A stretch of DNA of 64,000 nt. It comes from JBGTGG01 sp964398945. GTDB taxonomy: Bacteria; Bacteroidota; Bacteroidia; Cytophagales; Cyclobacteriaceae. The notes under the pieces are model-generated. The model had not been told where the DNA came from, ran no database searches, and saw only the letters and a list, made by a program, of their open reading frames with translations. The stretch lies in contig CAYNOT010000008.1 in the NCBI GenBank assembly GCA_964398945.1, forward strand, positions 1 to 64,000, read 5' to 3'. The position numbers and the translations under genes are program-made. Shown in pieces: positions 1 through 8,685 of the stretch. How positions within the stretch are numbered: the first letter of the stretch is position 1; every line of letters starts with the position of its first letter.

Positions 1-63
1 AAACCGGATAAGTGAATTGATACCTGGCAAGATGTAGTTTATCGGACGGTTACAATGTAAGGA

Positions 64-660
64 CTATATAATTCCGAGTAGTTTAAGCGATGTTTTCTTG
101 CTTAAATCATTTTTACTTATCGTAATACACAGTTGCTTACTGATATCAAGATAAGCATTACGAAGGTGCTTTGATTTGAATGGTGACTGCTGGTGGATAA
201 TCCTTAAATGAGCTTCTCGATCATTTAAGAATTTCAAAAAATCTAACCATGCAATTAGATGAAGAGTGCCAATTACTTTAATGTAAGGATCAGCTTTTTT
301 TAAACCCTTTATAAATTTCAGATCGTCAGAGATCACAAAAAATGAGTTGATTTTTTTATGTTGGGCAACGGCTTCAGCTTCACCAATATCAATACCCTTT
401 ACGGTTTTTAGTACCGCTAAAGAAATGGTGTCATATTGATTGCAGATTGAGAGGAATCCCCCATTAAGCCGCATGCTTTTTGAAATTTCAAGCCTAGTGG
501 GGTCATGCAAGACTGCAATTTCGTTTTCATACTCCTCTTTGATTTTCAGAGGAATGTGAATTCTGCTGAATAAGTTTCTTAGACTATTGAAAATAGAAAG
601 GTCATTTAGATGAGTTAACGTGACAAGGGTAGAGTTGTCAATTACACAAATCCTATACAT
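64..660 (-). CDS. PIN-like nuclease domain protein
   Basis: 198-residue protein that looks like a PIN-fold (VapC/DUF3368-like) nuclease. Visible acidic residues fit the fold: Asp8 in VIDNST near the N-terminus, Glu residues in KIKEEYE, the GIDIGEAEAVA helix, and ISDD followed by a short helix. These would form the metal site of an RNase. The C-terminal 60 residues are basic and unassigned. Its start overlaps the 3' end of the upstream TIR-like gene by 8 bases, so the two are translationally coupled. No classical small antitoxin lies beside it. The family call rests on motif spacing only; RNase activity is inferred. Confidence 0.6.
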   Translation of the reverse strand: MYRICVIDNSTLVTLTHLNDLSIFNSLRNLFSRIHIPLKIKEEYENEIAVLHDPTRLEISKSMRLNGGFLSICNQYDTISLAVLKTVKGIDIGEAEAVAQHKKINSFFVISDDLKFIKGLKKADPYIKVIGTLHLIAWLDFLKFLNDREAHLRIIHQQSPFKSKHLRNAYLDISKQLCITISKNDLSKKTSLKLLGII

Positions 661-1240
661 TTTTTTTCAATTTCTTTCTGGTTGTCTTTTTCTTAGCGGG
701 TGACTTTTTCTTTGGAATGGACTTTTTTCTTGGTTTTTTAGGCTCGACTCTAAAAGCCTCGGATAGTGCAAAAAGTCCAACTCCAATTAATAAGATTCCA
801 CTTAAAGTAGAAAGGAAGCTTTCATCGGTTTTGGCTTTTAGGGATTTTATTTTATCCGCTATTGACGTAACTATTGTCAATGCATCCTCTGTTGTGTCAA
901 TATAGACTTCGGTACAATTTTCAGCACCTGTCAAATTTCTTCCTGTTCTAGTATCATAGATTACCAGAATTTTTGTCTTATCCTTATGTTTAGAGAATGC
1001 GATATTTATTTCCTCTTGTACCACTTCACTTAGGCTTTCGGTTGAGAAAAGAATAAAAAAATCGGATATTAAAATCCTTCCCTTTGTTTCAAGTGAAATA
1101 ACTTGTGAATTGAAAGTTCTATCGGGTAATATCATATTGTATCCATGAACTGCTCCAATTGTATGAAGTCTTAATGCAAGCGTTTGCTCAACTTCGGAAT
1201 AAGGGTTATAGGATAGAAAAACTGTGGGAAGGTTGGTCAT
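653..1240 (-). CDS. TIR-like domain protein with C-terminal membrane segment
   Basis: 195 residues. The N-terminal 130 look like a TIR/Toll-like flavodoxin fold: VFLSYNPYSEVEQTLALRL matches the beta-A/alpha-A start (FLSYN, then a helix), and the stretch STESLSEVVQEEINIAF contains a Glu where TIR NADases carry their catalytic Glu. Residues about 143-162 form a hydrophobic segment, followed by a Lys/Arg-rich tail of about 30 residues, so the protein is probably anchored in the inner membrane with a basic cytoplasmic tail. First gene of a two-gene operon with the PIN-like protein. A -7 element lies 42 bases upstream. NADase or defence function is inferred, not shown. Confidence 0.5.
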   Translation of the reverse strand: MTNLPTVFLSYNPYSEVEQTLALRLHTIGAVHGYNMILPDRTFNSQVISLETKGRILISDFFILFSTESLSEVVQEEINIAFSKHKDKTKILVIYDTRTGRNLTGAENCTEVYIDTTEDALTIVTSIADKIKSLKAKTDESFLSTLSGILLIGVGLFALSEAFRVEPKKPRKKSIPKKKSPAKKKTTRKKLKKNV

Positions 1241-1281
1241 AGATTTTCTCGGGTTTTAATTGTACAACAGTATTTCATTAA

Positions 1282-1289
1282 CAAAGATA
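1282..1289 (-). promoter_or_regulatory. Bacteroidota -7 element for the TIR-PIN operon
   Basis: Reads TATCTTTG on the minus strand, an exact match to TAnnTTTG, 42 bases before the TIR-like start codon. No clear -33 TTG is seen. Confidence 0.45.
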
Positions 1290-1420
1290 GATTATTCTAG
1301 TTTATAAAATTATGTGCTTCCCAAAACGGTAAATTTGAAATGCACCCCCCAAAACAGAGGAATGAGGTTCTGGCTACTGCTAATTTCACCTGCTTTCATT
1401 ACACTTTCGTGGAATTCGCT

Positions 1421-1428
1421 TACTTTTG
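1421..1428 (+). promoter_or_regulatory. Bacteroidota -7 element for the DnaJ-KTSC gene
   Basis: TACTTTTG followed by CGCCC, an exact TAnnTTTG match 28 bases before the start codon at 1456. Confidence 0.5.
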
Positions 1429-1455
1429 CGCCCATTAAAAGACAATTATTAGCAG

Positions 1456-1905
1456 ATGAAAAAAATCATTGAATCCAGAAAGCTGTTGGGAGTGGAGAAG
1501 GAAGTGACACTGGCCGAGCTAAAAGCCCTATACCGCTCGTTAATGAAGGATTGGCATCCTGATAAGTTTGCTGGAAACGAAGCTGCCAAATTGGAAGCGG
1601 AGGAAAAGAGCAAGGAGTTTATTGAAGCCTATCATCTTCTGGTGAGTATTTCCCCGGAAACGCATGCCCTTCAGGTAGAGCAGTACACAGAAGCGATAAC
1701 CACCTCCCGGATTATTGATTTCCGTTACAAGAACCAAACACTTGAAATCGGTTTTGCTGATGGAAGCAGTTATGAATATTTTGGGATACCACGGAATACG
1801 TACCTCAAACTAGTCAATTCAGATACACCCGATCGGTTTGCACGCAGGCATATCTATCATTCTTTTATTTACAGAAAAGCCAGCAAGGCAATGGCGGCTG
1901 CTTAA
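1456..1905 (+). CDS. DnaJ domain-KTSC domain fusion protein
   Basis: 149 residues. Residues 1-66 form a J domain with the HPD motif (His34-Pro35-Asp36 in WHPDK) that stimulates Hsp70 ATPase. Residues about 84-143 match the KTSC domain: SRIIDFRYKNQTLEIGF, SSYEYFGIP and a C-terminal HIYHSFIYRK segment. KTSC domains occur alone or fused to nucleic-acid or chaperone modules and have no settled function. This protein lacks the Gly/Phe and zinc regions of a general DnaJ, so it is probably a specialised co-chaperone. It has its own promoter and converges on the barrel gene at 1902, overlapping it by 4 bases. Confidence 0.8.
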   Translation: MKKIIESRKLLGVEKEVTLAELKALYRSLMKDWHPDKFAGNEAAKLEAEEKSKEFIEAYHLLVSISPETHALQVEQYTEAITTSRIIDFRYKNQTLEIGFADGSSYEYFGIPRNTYLKLVNSDTPDRFARRHIYHSFIYRKASKAMAAA

Positions 1906-2327
1906 TTCTTCCTGAAGACATACCCAAACCCAATACGAACGGAAAACTGAAGGTCGAAATAAAAATCGGCCATCGCTTCAAGTCGTACTTTCTCACCGAT
2001 CGGTTTTGTCCAGCCTGCACCGAGCGATAAATCATTTACACCGATGAGGCCCCGCGCGCGAAGAAACAATTCATTTACCGGATAATATCTTCCGCCAATT
2101 ACAAAACTCAGTTGGTCATCTGTCCAAACTTCAAGTCCGGCTGTGGCGGTAAAATCTTTTGTGATAAAATAATTCAGCTCACCACCAATTTGTGCTTTAT
2201 CGAAAAAGGAATTGTAATCGGTTTTGATCAAGTCAAAGCCACCACCCACCATCACGTCATTGGCGATTTGGGCATGACTAAAAAATGCAGTTGCTACCAA
2301 TAGATAAAAGAGGATAATTTTTTTCAT
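1902..2327 (-). CDS. Small outer-membrane beta-barrel protein
   Basis: 141 residues with an N-terminal signal peptide (MKKIILFYLLVATAFFSHAQ, cleavage after HAQ). The rest is alternating short beta strands with aromatic/Gly pattern (GGGFDLIKTDYN, IGGELNYFITKDF, FSVRIGFGYVF) ending in an aromatic-rich strand, as in 8-stranded OmpA/OmpX-like barrels. Function unknown; no enzyme motif is present. It has its own promoter 20 bases upstream and converges on the DnaJ-KTSC gene. Confidence 0.65.
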   Translation of the reverse strand: MKKIILFYLLVATAFFSHAQIANDVMVGGGFDLIKTDYNSFFDKAQIGGELNYFITKDFTATAGLEVWTDDQLSFVIGGRYYPVNELFLRARGLIGVNDLSLGAGWTKPIGEKVRLEAMADFYFDLQFSVRIGFGYVFRKN

Positions 2328-2346
2328 TTTAAGGAGGATATGATCT

Positions 2347-2354
2347 CAAAGATA
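2347..2354 (-). promoter_or_regulatory. Bacteroidota -7 element for the barrel gene
   Basis: TATCTTTG on the minus strand, exact TAnnTTTG match 20 bases upstream of the ATG at 2327. Confidence 0.45.
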
Positions 2355-2376
2355 AAACATCTTCAGAAAAAGCATT

Positions 2377-4401
2377 TTACTTTCTTTCTTCAATTAATTT
2401 TTTAATGGCGAGGTATTCATCGCGTAAGCGCGCGGCTTCCATGAATTCTAAATCTTTCGCAGCTTTTTCCATTTGCTTTCTTGTGTTTTCTGCCATCTTG
2501 GTTAGTTGATCTTTGTTCAGGTACGCTGTTACCGGATCCGCTGCAAGTGAAACGTCTTCCGGTTCCACATAGTATTTCTTTTTCGCTTTTTTGGAATCAG
2601 CAACTGAAGTTTGTCCCATAATGGCTTCGCGCGATTTTAAAACCGTAGTAGGGGTGATGCCATGTTTTTTGTTGTACTCCGTTTGCACCATGCGCCTGCG
2701 GTTGGTTTCATCAATGGCCAATTGCATCGATTCGGTAATCTTATCGGCATACATGATCACTTTTCCATTTGCATTTCGTGCGGCACGGCCGATAGTTTGT
2801 ACGAGCGAACGTTGGTTTCTTAAAAAGCCTTCTTTGTCAGCATCGATAATCGCCACCAACGAAACTTCCGGCAGGTCAAGGCCTTCGCGCAATAAGTTTA
2901 CACCCACCAACACATCATAAACACCTAAGCGTAATTCGCGCAAGATCTCAACGCGGTCAAGGGTATCCACTTCGGAGTGGATGTACCTGCATTTTACTGA
3001 AGCACGTTCCAGGTATTTTGTCAGCTCTTCTGCCATTCGTTTGGTAAGGGTAGTGATCAAGACCCGTTCCTTTACTTTTACGCGCTCATCAATCTCCTCT
3101 AACAGATCATCAATTTGATTTTTACTGGGCCGCACATCAATTTCAGGATCCAATAATCCGGTCGGGCGAATCAATTGCTCGACTACTACACCTTCCGATT
3201 TTCGAAGTTCATATTCGGAAGGAGTGGCGCTTACATAAATAATCTGATTGACCAGTGATTCGAATTCATTGAACGTTAGCGGACGGTTATCAAGCGCGGA
3301 GGGCAACCGAAAACCATAATCCACAAGGTTGACTTTTCGGGAGCGATCACCGCCCCACATGGCGCGTATTTGCGGAATGGTCACATGGCTTTCATCGATT
3401 ACAATTAAAAAGTCATCGGGAAAATAATCAATAAGGCAAAAGGGCCTTCCTCCCGGTTGTCTTCTATCAAAGTAGCGCGAATAGTTTTCGATGCCCGAGC
3501 AATACCCGAGTTCGCGCATCATCTCGATATCAAATTCAGTTCGTTCTTTTATGCGCTTGGCTTCAAGGTGTCTTTTCTCTGCTTCAAACATGTGGATCTG
3601 TTGAACGAGATCATCCTGGATTTCATGGATGGTGCGTTGCAAGGCATCTTTTCCGGTAACGAAAAGATTTCCCGGGAAAATTGTGATCCCCTTTTCATCA
3701 CTTAATTTTTTTCCGGTGACGGGGTCTATGGTTTGGATCGATTCAATTTCATCCCCCCAGAAATAAATGCGAACAGCATGATCAGCGTATGCAAGAAAAA
3801 CATCCACGGTATCGCCTTTTACCCTGAAGGTCCCGCGTTTGAATTCGGCTTCTGTGCGGTTGTATAAAATATCCACCAGCGCGAACAATAATTTGTTTCG
3901 TGCGATGGATTCGCCAACACTTAAACGGACTACACTGTTGGCAAAGTCATCGGGGTTTCCAATCCCATAGATACACGAGACAGAAGCAATTACAATAATA
4001 TCCCTGCGGCCCGTCATCAAGGATGAAGAAGCACGAAGCCGCAGTTTTTCGATTTCTTCATTGATCGAAAGGTCTTTTTCGATATATAAATTGGAGGAAG
4101 GAATGAATGCTTCGGGTTGATAGTAGTCGTAGTAGGAGATGAAGTACTCGACAGCGTTGGTTGGAAAAAATTCTTTAAACTCCCCGTACAATTGTGCAGC
4201 CAATGTTTTGTTGTGGCAGAGTACCAACGTAGGCTTTTGTACCTGATCGATAACGTTGGCGATCGTGAAGGTTTTGCCCGAACCTGTTACGCCCAACAAG
4301 GTTTGATGCACATCGCCCTGTCGGATACTTTCCACTAGTTGTTCAATGGCCTTGGGTTGATCCCCCGTTGGTTCGTATTCGCTCGTCAGTTCAAAATCCA
4401 T
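2377..4401 (-). CDS. uvrB: UvrABC system protein B
   Basis: 674 residues, full length for UvrB, the damage-verifying helicase-like subunit of nucleotide excision repair that loads from UvrA and recruits UvrC. Visible: Walker A GVTGSGKT (residues 37-44), the beta-hairpin region with YYDYYQPEAFIP that pries open DNA, a DExx-type box IDESHVTIPQ, the C-terminal helicase motifs (HSEVDTLDR, GVNLLREGLDLPEV, QTIGRAARN), and a C-terminal UVR motif (MEKAAKDLEFMEAARLRDE) that contacts UvrC. Complete with no missing motif. Confidence 0.98.
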   Translation of the reverse strand: MDFELTSEYEPTGDQPKAIEQLVESIRQGDVHQTLLGVTGSGKTFTIANVIDQVQKPTLVLCHNKTLAAQLYGEFKEFFPTNAVEYFISYYDYYQPEAFIPSSNLYIEKDLSINEEIEKLRLRASSSLMTGRRDIIVIASVSCIYGIGNPDDFANSVVRLSVGESIARNKLLFALVDILYNRTEAEFKRGTFRVKGDTVDVFLAYADHAVRIYFWGDEIESIQTIDPVTGKKLSDEKGITIFPGNLFVTGKDALQRTIHEIQDDLVQQIHMFEAEKRHLEAKRIKERTEFDIEMMRELGYCSGIENYSRYFDRRQPGGRPFCLIDYFPDDFLIVIDESHVTIPQIRAMWGGDRSRKVNLVDYGFRLPSALDNRPLTFNEFESLVNQIIYVSATPSEYELRKSEGVVVEQLIRPTGLLDPEIDVRPSKNQIDDLLEEIDERVKVKERVLITTLTKRMAEELTKYLERASVKCRYIHSEVDTLDRVEILRELRLGVYDVLVGVNLLREGLDLPEVSLVAIIDADKEGFLRNQRSLVQTIGRAARNANGKVIMYADKITESMQLAIDETNRRRMVQTEYNKKHGITPTTVLKSREAIMGQTSVADSKKAKKKYYVEPEDVSLAADPVTAYLNKDQLTKMAENTRKQMEKAAKDLEFMEAARLRDEYLAIKKLIEERK

Positions 4402-4464
4402 TCTTGAAAAGTAGGGAGTTTGATTGTGAATTAGAAATTGATTTTAAGAAATAATGATAGTCCG

Positions 4465-4472
4465 CAAAGATA
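4465..4472 (-). promoter_or_regulatory. Bacteroidota -7 element for uvrB
   Basis: TATCTTTG on the minus strand, exact TAnnTTTG match, 64 bases upstream of the uvrB ATG. The interval 4402-4646 otherwise holds no gene. Confidence 0.45.
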
Positions 4473-4589
4473 CCCAAACCGCCCGTGACCACTATGCCTA
4501 CTAAGGCAAAGGAATTCTTTTGCGAGTTACTTATGCTTTATAATCCCCGTAGGTGATTACTGTTTGTGGCAAGATAATTTTTTCATCCT

Positions 4590-4609
4590 AGCCCTGAAGG
4601 AGCGGCCTG
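4590..4609. repeat. Short AGCCCTGAAGGAGCGG-type dispersed element
   Basis: A short semi-palindromic element in the gap between uvrB and aroE. A diverged copy (AGCTCCGGAGGAGCGG) is at 25192-25211 after pepF. Both sit in gene-free gaps. Resembles small GC-rich dispersed repeats of Bacteroidota; two copies only in this window. Confidence 0.35.
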
Positions 4610-4646
4610 TCTTATGCAAAAAACAACACTTATTGGATTGCTCCGT

Positions 4647-5390
4647 TTAATGGTTCCAGATTTCCCAGGATTTCTCCGCCTGGATGTGAAGCATTTCCAG
4701 TCCGTTCTTGATCATTGCCCCACGCATTTCAGCTTTTTGTAGAAAAAGGGTTCGTGCAGGATTATAAATCAAATCGTATACATAATGCGCATCCGTCAAC
4801 TGGGTATAGTCGATAGGGGCCAAGGCTTCAGTATTGGGGTGCATGCCCAACGGTGTGGTGTTCACGATTAAATGTGCCTTTGCGATGGCTTCCGGTTTTG
4901 CGTTTAACTCATCGTATGTTAGGTCACCTTTGCCTTTGCTTCGTGAAACTGTTTTGAAGGGGATTTTTAATTCGGTCAGAGATTCCTGGATTGCTTTGGA
5001 AGCCCCACCTGTTCCTAAAACCAGTGCCTTGATTTTCGTTTTTTCCGGAAGCCATTTTTGAAGGGTTTCGCTGAAGGCTGCTGAATCGGTATTGTATCCA
5101 ATCGTCTTTCCGTCTTTTACTTTGATAACATTTACGGCCCCGATCCTTTTTGCCACCGGGTCAATTTCATCCAAAAATTGAATGATGGATTCCTTGTAGG
5201 GTAAGGTAACATTTAAGCCGCTTAATCCTGCTGTCTCCTTGAATAGGTCCTGGATCGCTTCGATTTTCTCAAGTGGGAAGAGTTGATAAGTGTGGTCCCG
5301 TAGTCCTTCCCTAAAAAATTTTTCTTCAAAGTATGTTTTCGAGAACGAATGGCTAACGGTTAGCCCTATAAGTCCAAATGTTTTTTCCAT
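4647..5390 (-). CDS. aroE: Shikimate dehydrogenase
   Basis: 247 residues. Reduces 3-dehydroshikimate to shikimate with NADPH in aromatic amino-acid synthesis. The shikimate-binding SHSFSKTYF (residues 13-21), the catalytic Lys66 in NVTLPYKE, the Asp in GYNTDS (about 102), and the NADP loop LGTGGASKA (about 125-132) are all present. Slightly shorter than the E. coli enzyme, as usual in Bacteroidota. Lies 3 bases after the DUF368 gene in transcription order, so it is the likely last gene of a co-transcribed group with ComA-like and DUF368. Confidence 0.95.
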   Translation of the reverse strand: MEKTFGLIGLTVSHSFSKTYFEEKFFREGLRDHTYQLFPLEKIEAIQDLFKETAGLSGLNVTLPYKESIIQFLDEIDPVAKRIGAVNVIKVKDGKTIGYNTDSAAFSETLQKWLPEKTKIKALVLGTGGASKAIQESLTELKIPFKTVSRSKGKGDLTYDELNAKPEAIAKAHLIVNTTPLGMHPNTEALAPIDYTQLTDAHYVYDLIYNPARTLFLQKAEMRGAMIKNGLEMLHIQAEKSWEIWNH

Positions 5391-5393
5391 AAT

Positions 5394-6332
5394 TTAATTT
5401 TTTGGTTTTAGCCTGCTCGCTACTTTCTCCATAATCACAACCAATAAAATACCCAATGCCATCATCAATATAGCCTGAAACACCAAAGGGTCTTGATTCA
5501 CTTTTTCCAGGTATGTGCCAGGTAAGATACTCCTGTCAAAGGCCGGAATTTGTTCCCCATGGGAATTCAAACGGTACGAGATCACTTCTTTCCATGGCCA
5601 GACTTTGTTGAGCGATCCAAGCATAAACCCGGCAAGCATTGCAACCGTAATGGTATGGTGTTTTTTCAATATCCAGCTCAATGCCCTTGAAAAAGACAGA
5701 AGGCCTGATACACATCCCAGTATGAAGACAAGGATAACCGGGATGTTCATTTGAACGAGCGCGTTTACTACAAACTCATATTTTCCAAGCAACAACAATA
5801 TGAACGCACCTGAAATCCCCGGAAGGACCATGGCGCAAATGGCCAATACCCCGGCAATAAAAATAAACCAAAGTGCTTCGGGTGTTTGGCTTGGTGTTAA
5901 AACCGTTAGGAAGTAAGATGCCACAACACCAATCAAAAGCGAGATGAAAGCAGCAAGGTTCCATTTTTTGATTTCACGCAACACAAGTGGTACGGAGATT
6001 AAAACCAACCCAAAAAAGAACGACCATATTTGTATCGGATGGCTTTCCAGTAGTGATGTCACCAATTTGGCCAGTGAAAGGATGCTGGTGACGATCCCTA
6101 AAAGAAGCACCAGTAGAAAATTCCCATTGATGCTTTTCCAAAATGCGGCTAGTTCAAATCGGAACAACAACTGAATTGCTGCTTTGTCAATCGATTTGAT
6201 TGATGCCAACAACTCCTCATAGATGCCGGTGACAAATGCGATGGTCCCACCGGAAACACCGGGCACTACATCAGCGGCCCCCATTCCTATACCTTTTAGG
6301 TAGAGGAGAATATAGTCCTTTAGTCGTCTCAA
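5394..6332 (-). CDS. DUF368 family membrane protein, putative undecaprenyl-phosphate translocase
   Basis: 312 residues with about eight to nine membrane segments. Carries the family signatures MGAADVVPGVSGGTIAF near the N-terminus and the related internal repeat VLPGISGAFILLLLGKYE, an inverted-repeat pair typical of DUF368. Members of this family (PopT) have been reported to return undecaprenyl phosphate across the inner membrane for reuse in wall and surface-glycan synthesis. That role fits its position downstream of an exopolysaccharide operon. Starts 11 bases after the ComA-like gene and is 3 bases from aroE. Confidence 0.85.
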   Translation of the reverse strand: MRRLKDYILLYLKGIGMGAADVVPGVSGGTIAFVTGIYEELLASIKSIDKAAIQLLFRFELAAFWKSINGNFLLVLLLGIVTSILSLAKLVTSLLESHPIQIWSFFFGLVLISVPLVLREIKKWNLAAFISLLIGVVASYFLTVLTPSQTPEALWFIFIAGVLAICAMVLPGISGAFILLLLGKYEFVVNALVQMNIPVILVFILGCVSGLLSFSRALSWILKKHHTITVAMLAGFMLGSLNKVWPWKEVISYRLNSHGEQIPAFDRSILPGTYLEKVNQDPLVFQAILMMALGILLVVIMEKVASRLKPKN

Positions 6333-6343
6333 AAGTAAGTTTG

Positions 6344-7147
6344 TTAGTCGTTGTAGAAAGGAGGTGTCTTACTTCCGGCTTTCTCAATCCCCAGAAAATG
6401 TAAGAACGTGTCACCTCGTAAACCAAGGCGAATTGTTTCTAAAGGAATGACTTCATTGGGCGAAATGTTCCCTAAATTCACATTCGCCCCAAGTAGTTTG
6501 ATAAACCAAACCTGCTGCGCTTTTTGTGGCGCTTCCCAAATAATTTTTTCGAAGGGTATTTTCGTTAGGATTTCCTGAACAAGTCCTGACCGGACTTCAC
6601 CAGTTGATCTGAACAAACCAACATTCCCTCCTTCACGGGCTTCTCCGATTACTTTCCAAGCACCTGCATCAAGTTCTTTTTGCATCAACTCAATCCATTG
6701 ATAGGGAGGAATAATTTTTTCTGCATCTTTTGATCCTACTTCCGACAAAACCGTTACCTGTTCTGAAAGCTTGGCGATATAGTCACATTTCTTGTCGTGG
6801 TCCAATTCAATTGAGCCATCCGAAACTTCTGCGAAAGGCATGTCATATTTGTCGAGTACTTTACGGTAATCATCAAATTGGTTTCGGATTACAAATGCTT
6901 CGAACAATGTTCCTCCAAAGTAGGTTGGTATCCCGGCATCTTTATAGACTTTCAGTTTGTCTTTCAACTTTGGTGTAACGTAGGAAGTTGCCCATCCCAG
7001 TTTTACAATATCCACATGGTCTGCGCATATTTCCACAAAATCTTCAGCTTCACGCGCGCTCAAGCCTTTATCCATTGCCATTGTAAAGCCATATTGTCTG
7101 TTCGGCTTTTTTGTTCGCTCAGGAAGATTGTTCAATTCGTAATTCAT
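6344..7147 (-). CDS. Phosphosulfolactate synthase (ComA family)
   Basis: 267 residues. ComA joins sulfite to phosphoenolpyruvate to form (2R)-phospho-3-sulfolactate, the first step to coenzyme M in methanogens and of sulfolactate in bacteria. Family-typical blocks are visible: GFTMAMDKGLS, DIVKLGWATSYV, GIPTYFGGTLFE, FAEVSDGSIELD, EVGSKD, and KVIGEAREGGNVGLF, together spanning a TIM barrel with conserved Lys/Glu/Arg. Full length. In Bacteroidota the product could feed sulfolactate or sulfonolipid metabolism; that is inference. Followed closely by DUF368 and aroE. Confidence 0.85.
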   Translation of the reverse strand: MNYELNNLPERTKKPNRQYGFTMAMDKGLSAREAEDFVEICADHVDIVKLGWATSYVTPKLKDKLKVYKDAGIPTYFGGTLFEAFVIRNQFDDYRKVLDKYDMPFAEVSDGSIELDHDKKCDYIAKLSEQVTVLSEVGSKDAEKIIPPYQWIELMQKELDAGAWKVIGEAREGGNVGLFRSTGEVRSGLVQEILTKIPFEKIIWEAPQKAQQVWFIKLLGANVNLGNISPNEVIPLETIRLGLRGDTFLHFLGIEKAGSKTPPFYND

Positions 7148-7222
7148 TTCTTACTTGTTAATTTTTAGATGTGAAGGAGGAATGTTCTTTCGGTTCGTTT
7201 TTACGATTGCACGAACCTATGA

Positions 7223-8629
7223 TCATTTGTTTTCTTTTCTAAATTGTTCGATAATTTTGTAAAGGGCTTTTTGCGTTTCTAGTTTTGGAAAAAAATCAAA
7301 TAAGACCTGGTGTCCATCAAAATCCAAAATTAGGGCATTTTCCAAATAATTAAAGGCTTCCTTGTATCTTCCTCCTTCAATCAGGTAAGCGGTCATCCGA
7401 TAAAAGAATTCGGGGTCATCGGGGTTGTCTTCAAATCCTGAACTCAGGATTTCAATCGCCTTCTCATAACTACCTTGTTCAAAAAATATGTATGACCAGT
7501 TCAGGAATATCTCCTTATCCGTGGGGTCTAGCTTTGCTGCCTCGTCATACGCATCCAAACTGGAGATGGTATTTCCTATTTTGTACTCAGCATGTGCTAC
7601 AGACTTCCAATACTCTGCGTTTTCGGTATGGAGTTTTAAAGCTTTATTAAAAAAGTGCAATGCCTGATACCACTTTTCCTGCTTCTCAAGGCAGTTGCCC
7701 GCACCATACCATGCTTCATCATAAAGATTGTCAAGCTTGGCTGCTTTTTGATAGTACTTCAACCCCAATTCATATTGCTCCAGGCTTTCGTACGCGCAAG
7801 CGATTGAAAAATAAACTTCAGCACTTGGCCCTTCCAGATCAATTGTCTTCTTAAAAGAGTCTAGTGCCTTTGTATATTGATTGAGGTTCATGTAGCTATT
7901 TCCCGTATTGAAATATGCTGATGCAAAGGTGCCATCAATGGTAATGGCGTAATCGTATGCTTTTAATGCATCCTCAAATTTTTCGAGCTTGTTGTAAACA
8001 ATACCGAGATTATACCATGCGGCTGATGAATACGGATCGGCATCAATAAATTGTTTGTAGTAGGATATGCTGCTTTCGAGTTGACCGCTTACATCCAGGC
8101 AATAGGCCAATTCGTAGAGCGACCCTTCATGATTGATGTTTTCTTCTATTGAATTTTTGTACGCTTCGATTGCCTGCTCATAGTCTTCCATACTTTGATA
8201 GGCCAGGCCCATGTTATAGTAGACTTCATCTTTATCTTCGGCCAAATCCAATGCTTGCGCATAGTTTTCAATGGCGAGTTCAAAATTTCCTTGTAAGGAA
8301 AGGATGGATCCTTTGGTAAGAAAAATTTCAGGATCGTTGGGCTGTAAATTGTGGGCTTGCTCAAGCAGGTCCAGTGCCAGGTCATATTCTTCCAAATTGG
8401 AAAGGATCTGGGCCTTTAAGGTGATGATTTCAATTGAAAACGGATATTGTTGGATGGCTTCATTGACTGCCTTGAGGGCTCTTTTGTATTTCGCCCGGAT
8501 AAGGTAGTATTCGATTATCTGTTCATAGGCATCGATATCGAAAAATCCTGCTTTCCTTGTTCGGAGGTAATCCTCAAAGCGTTTTATTAACTCGTTCTCC
8601 TCTTCTCTCTTCCGATATTCTCTCGCCAT
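7223..8629 (-). CDS. Tetratricopeptide repeat protein
   Basis: 468 residues made almost entirely of about 12 TPR units of 34 residues (for example YYNMGLAYQSMEDYEQAIEAY, AWYNLGIVYNKLEKFEDALKAY). There is no signal peptide or membrane segment, and the N-terminus is charged (MAREYRKREEENELIKRF), so it is probably cytoplasmic. A scaffold for protein-protein contact; the partner is unknown. Lies 56 bases after the SDR gene and 75 before the ComA-like gene on the same strand. Confidence 0.9.
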   Translation of the reverse strand: MAREYRKREEENELIKRFEDYLRTRKAGFFDIDAYEQIIEYYLIRAKYKRALKAVNEAIQQYPFSIEIITLKAQILSNLEEYDLALDLLEQAHNLQPNDPEIFLTKGSILSLQGNFELAIENYAQALDLAEDKDEVYYNMGLAYQSMEDYEQAIEAYKNSIEENINHEGSLYELAYCLDVSGQLESSISYYKQFIDADPYSSAAWYNLGIVYNKLEKFEDALKAYDYAITIDGTFASAYFNTGNSYMNLNQYTKALDSFKKTIDLEGPSAEVYFSIACAYESLEQYELGLKYYQKAAKLDNLYDEAWYGAGNCLEKQEKWYQALHFFNKALKLHTENAEYWKSVAHAEYKIGNTISSLDAYDEAAKLDPTDKEIFLNWSYIFFEQGSYEKAIEILSSGFEDNPDDPEFFYRMTAYLIEGGRYKEAFNYLENALILDFDGHQVLFDFFPKLETQKALYKIIEQFRKENK

Positions 8630-8685
8630 GTAGTAAAGGTTTTTCTAAAGTAGATAAATCCTGCGTAAAGCTAAATATTACCTTT

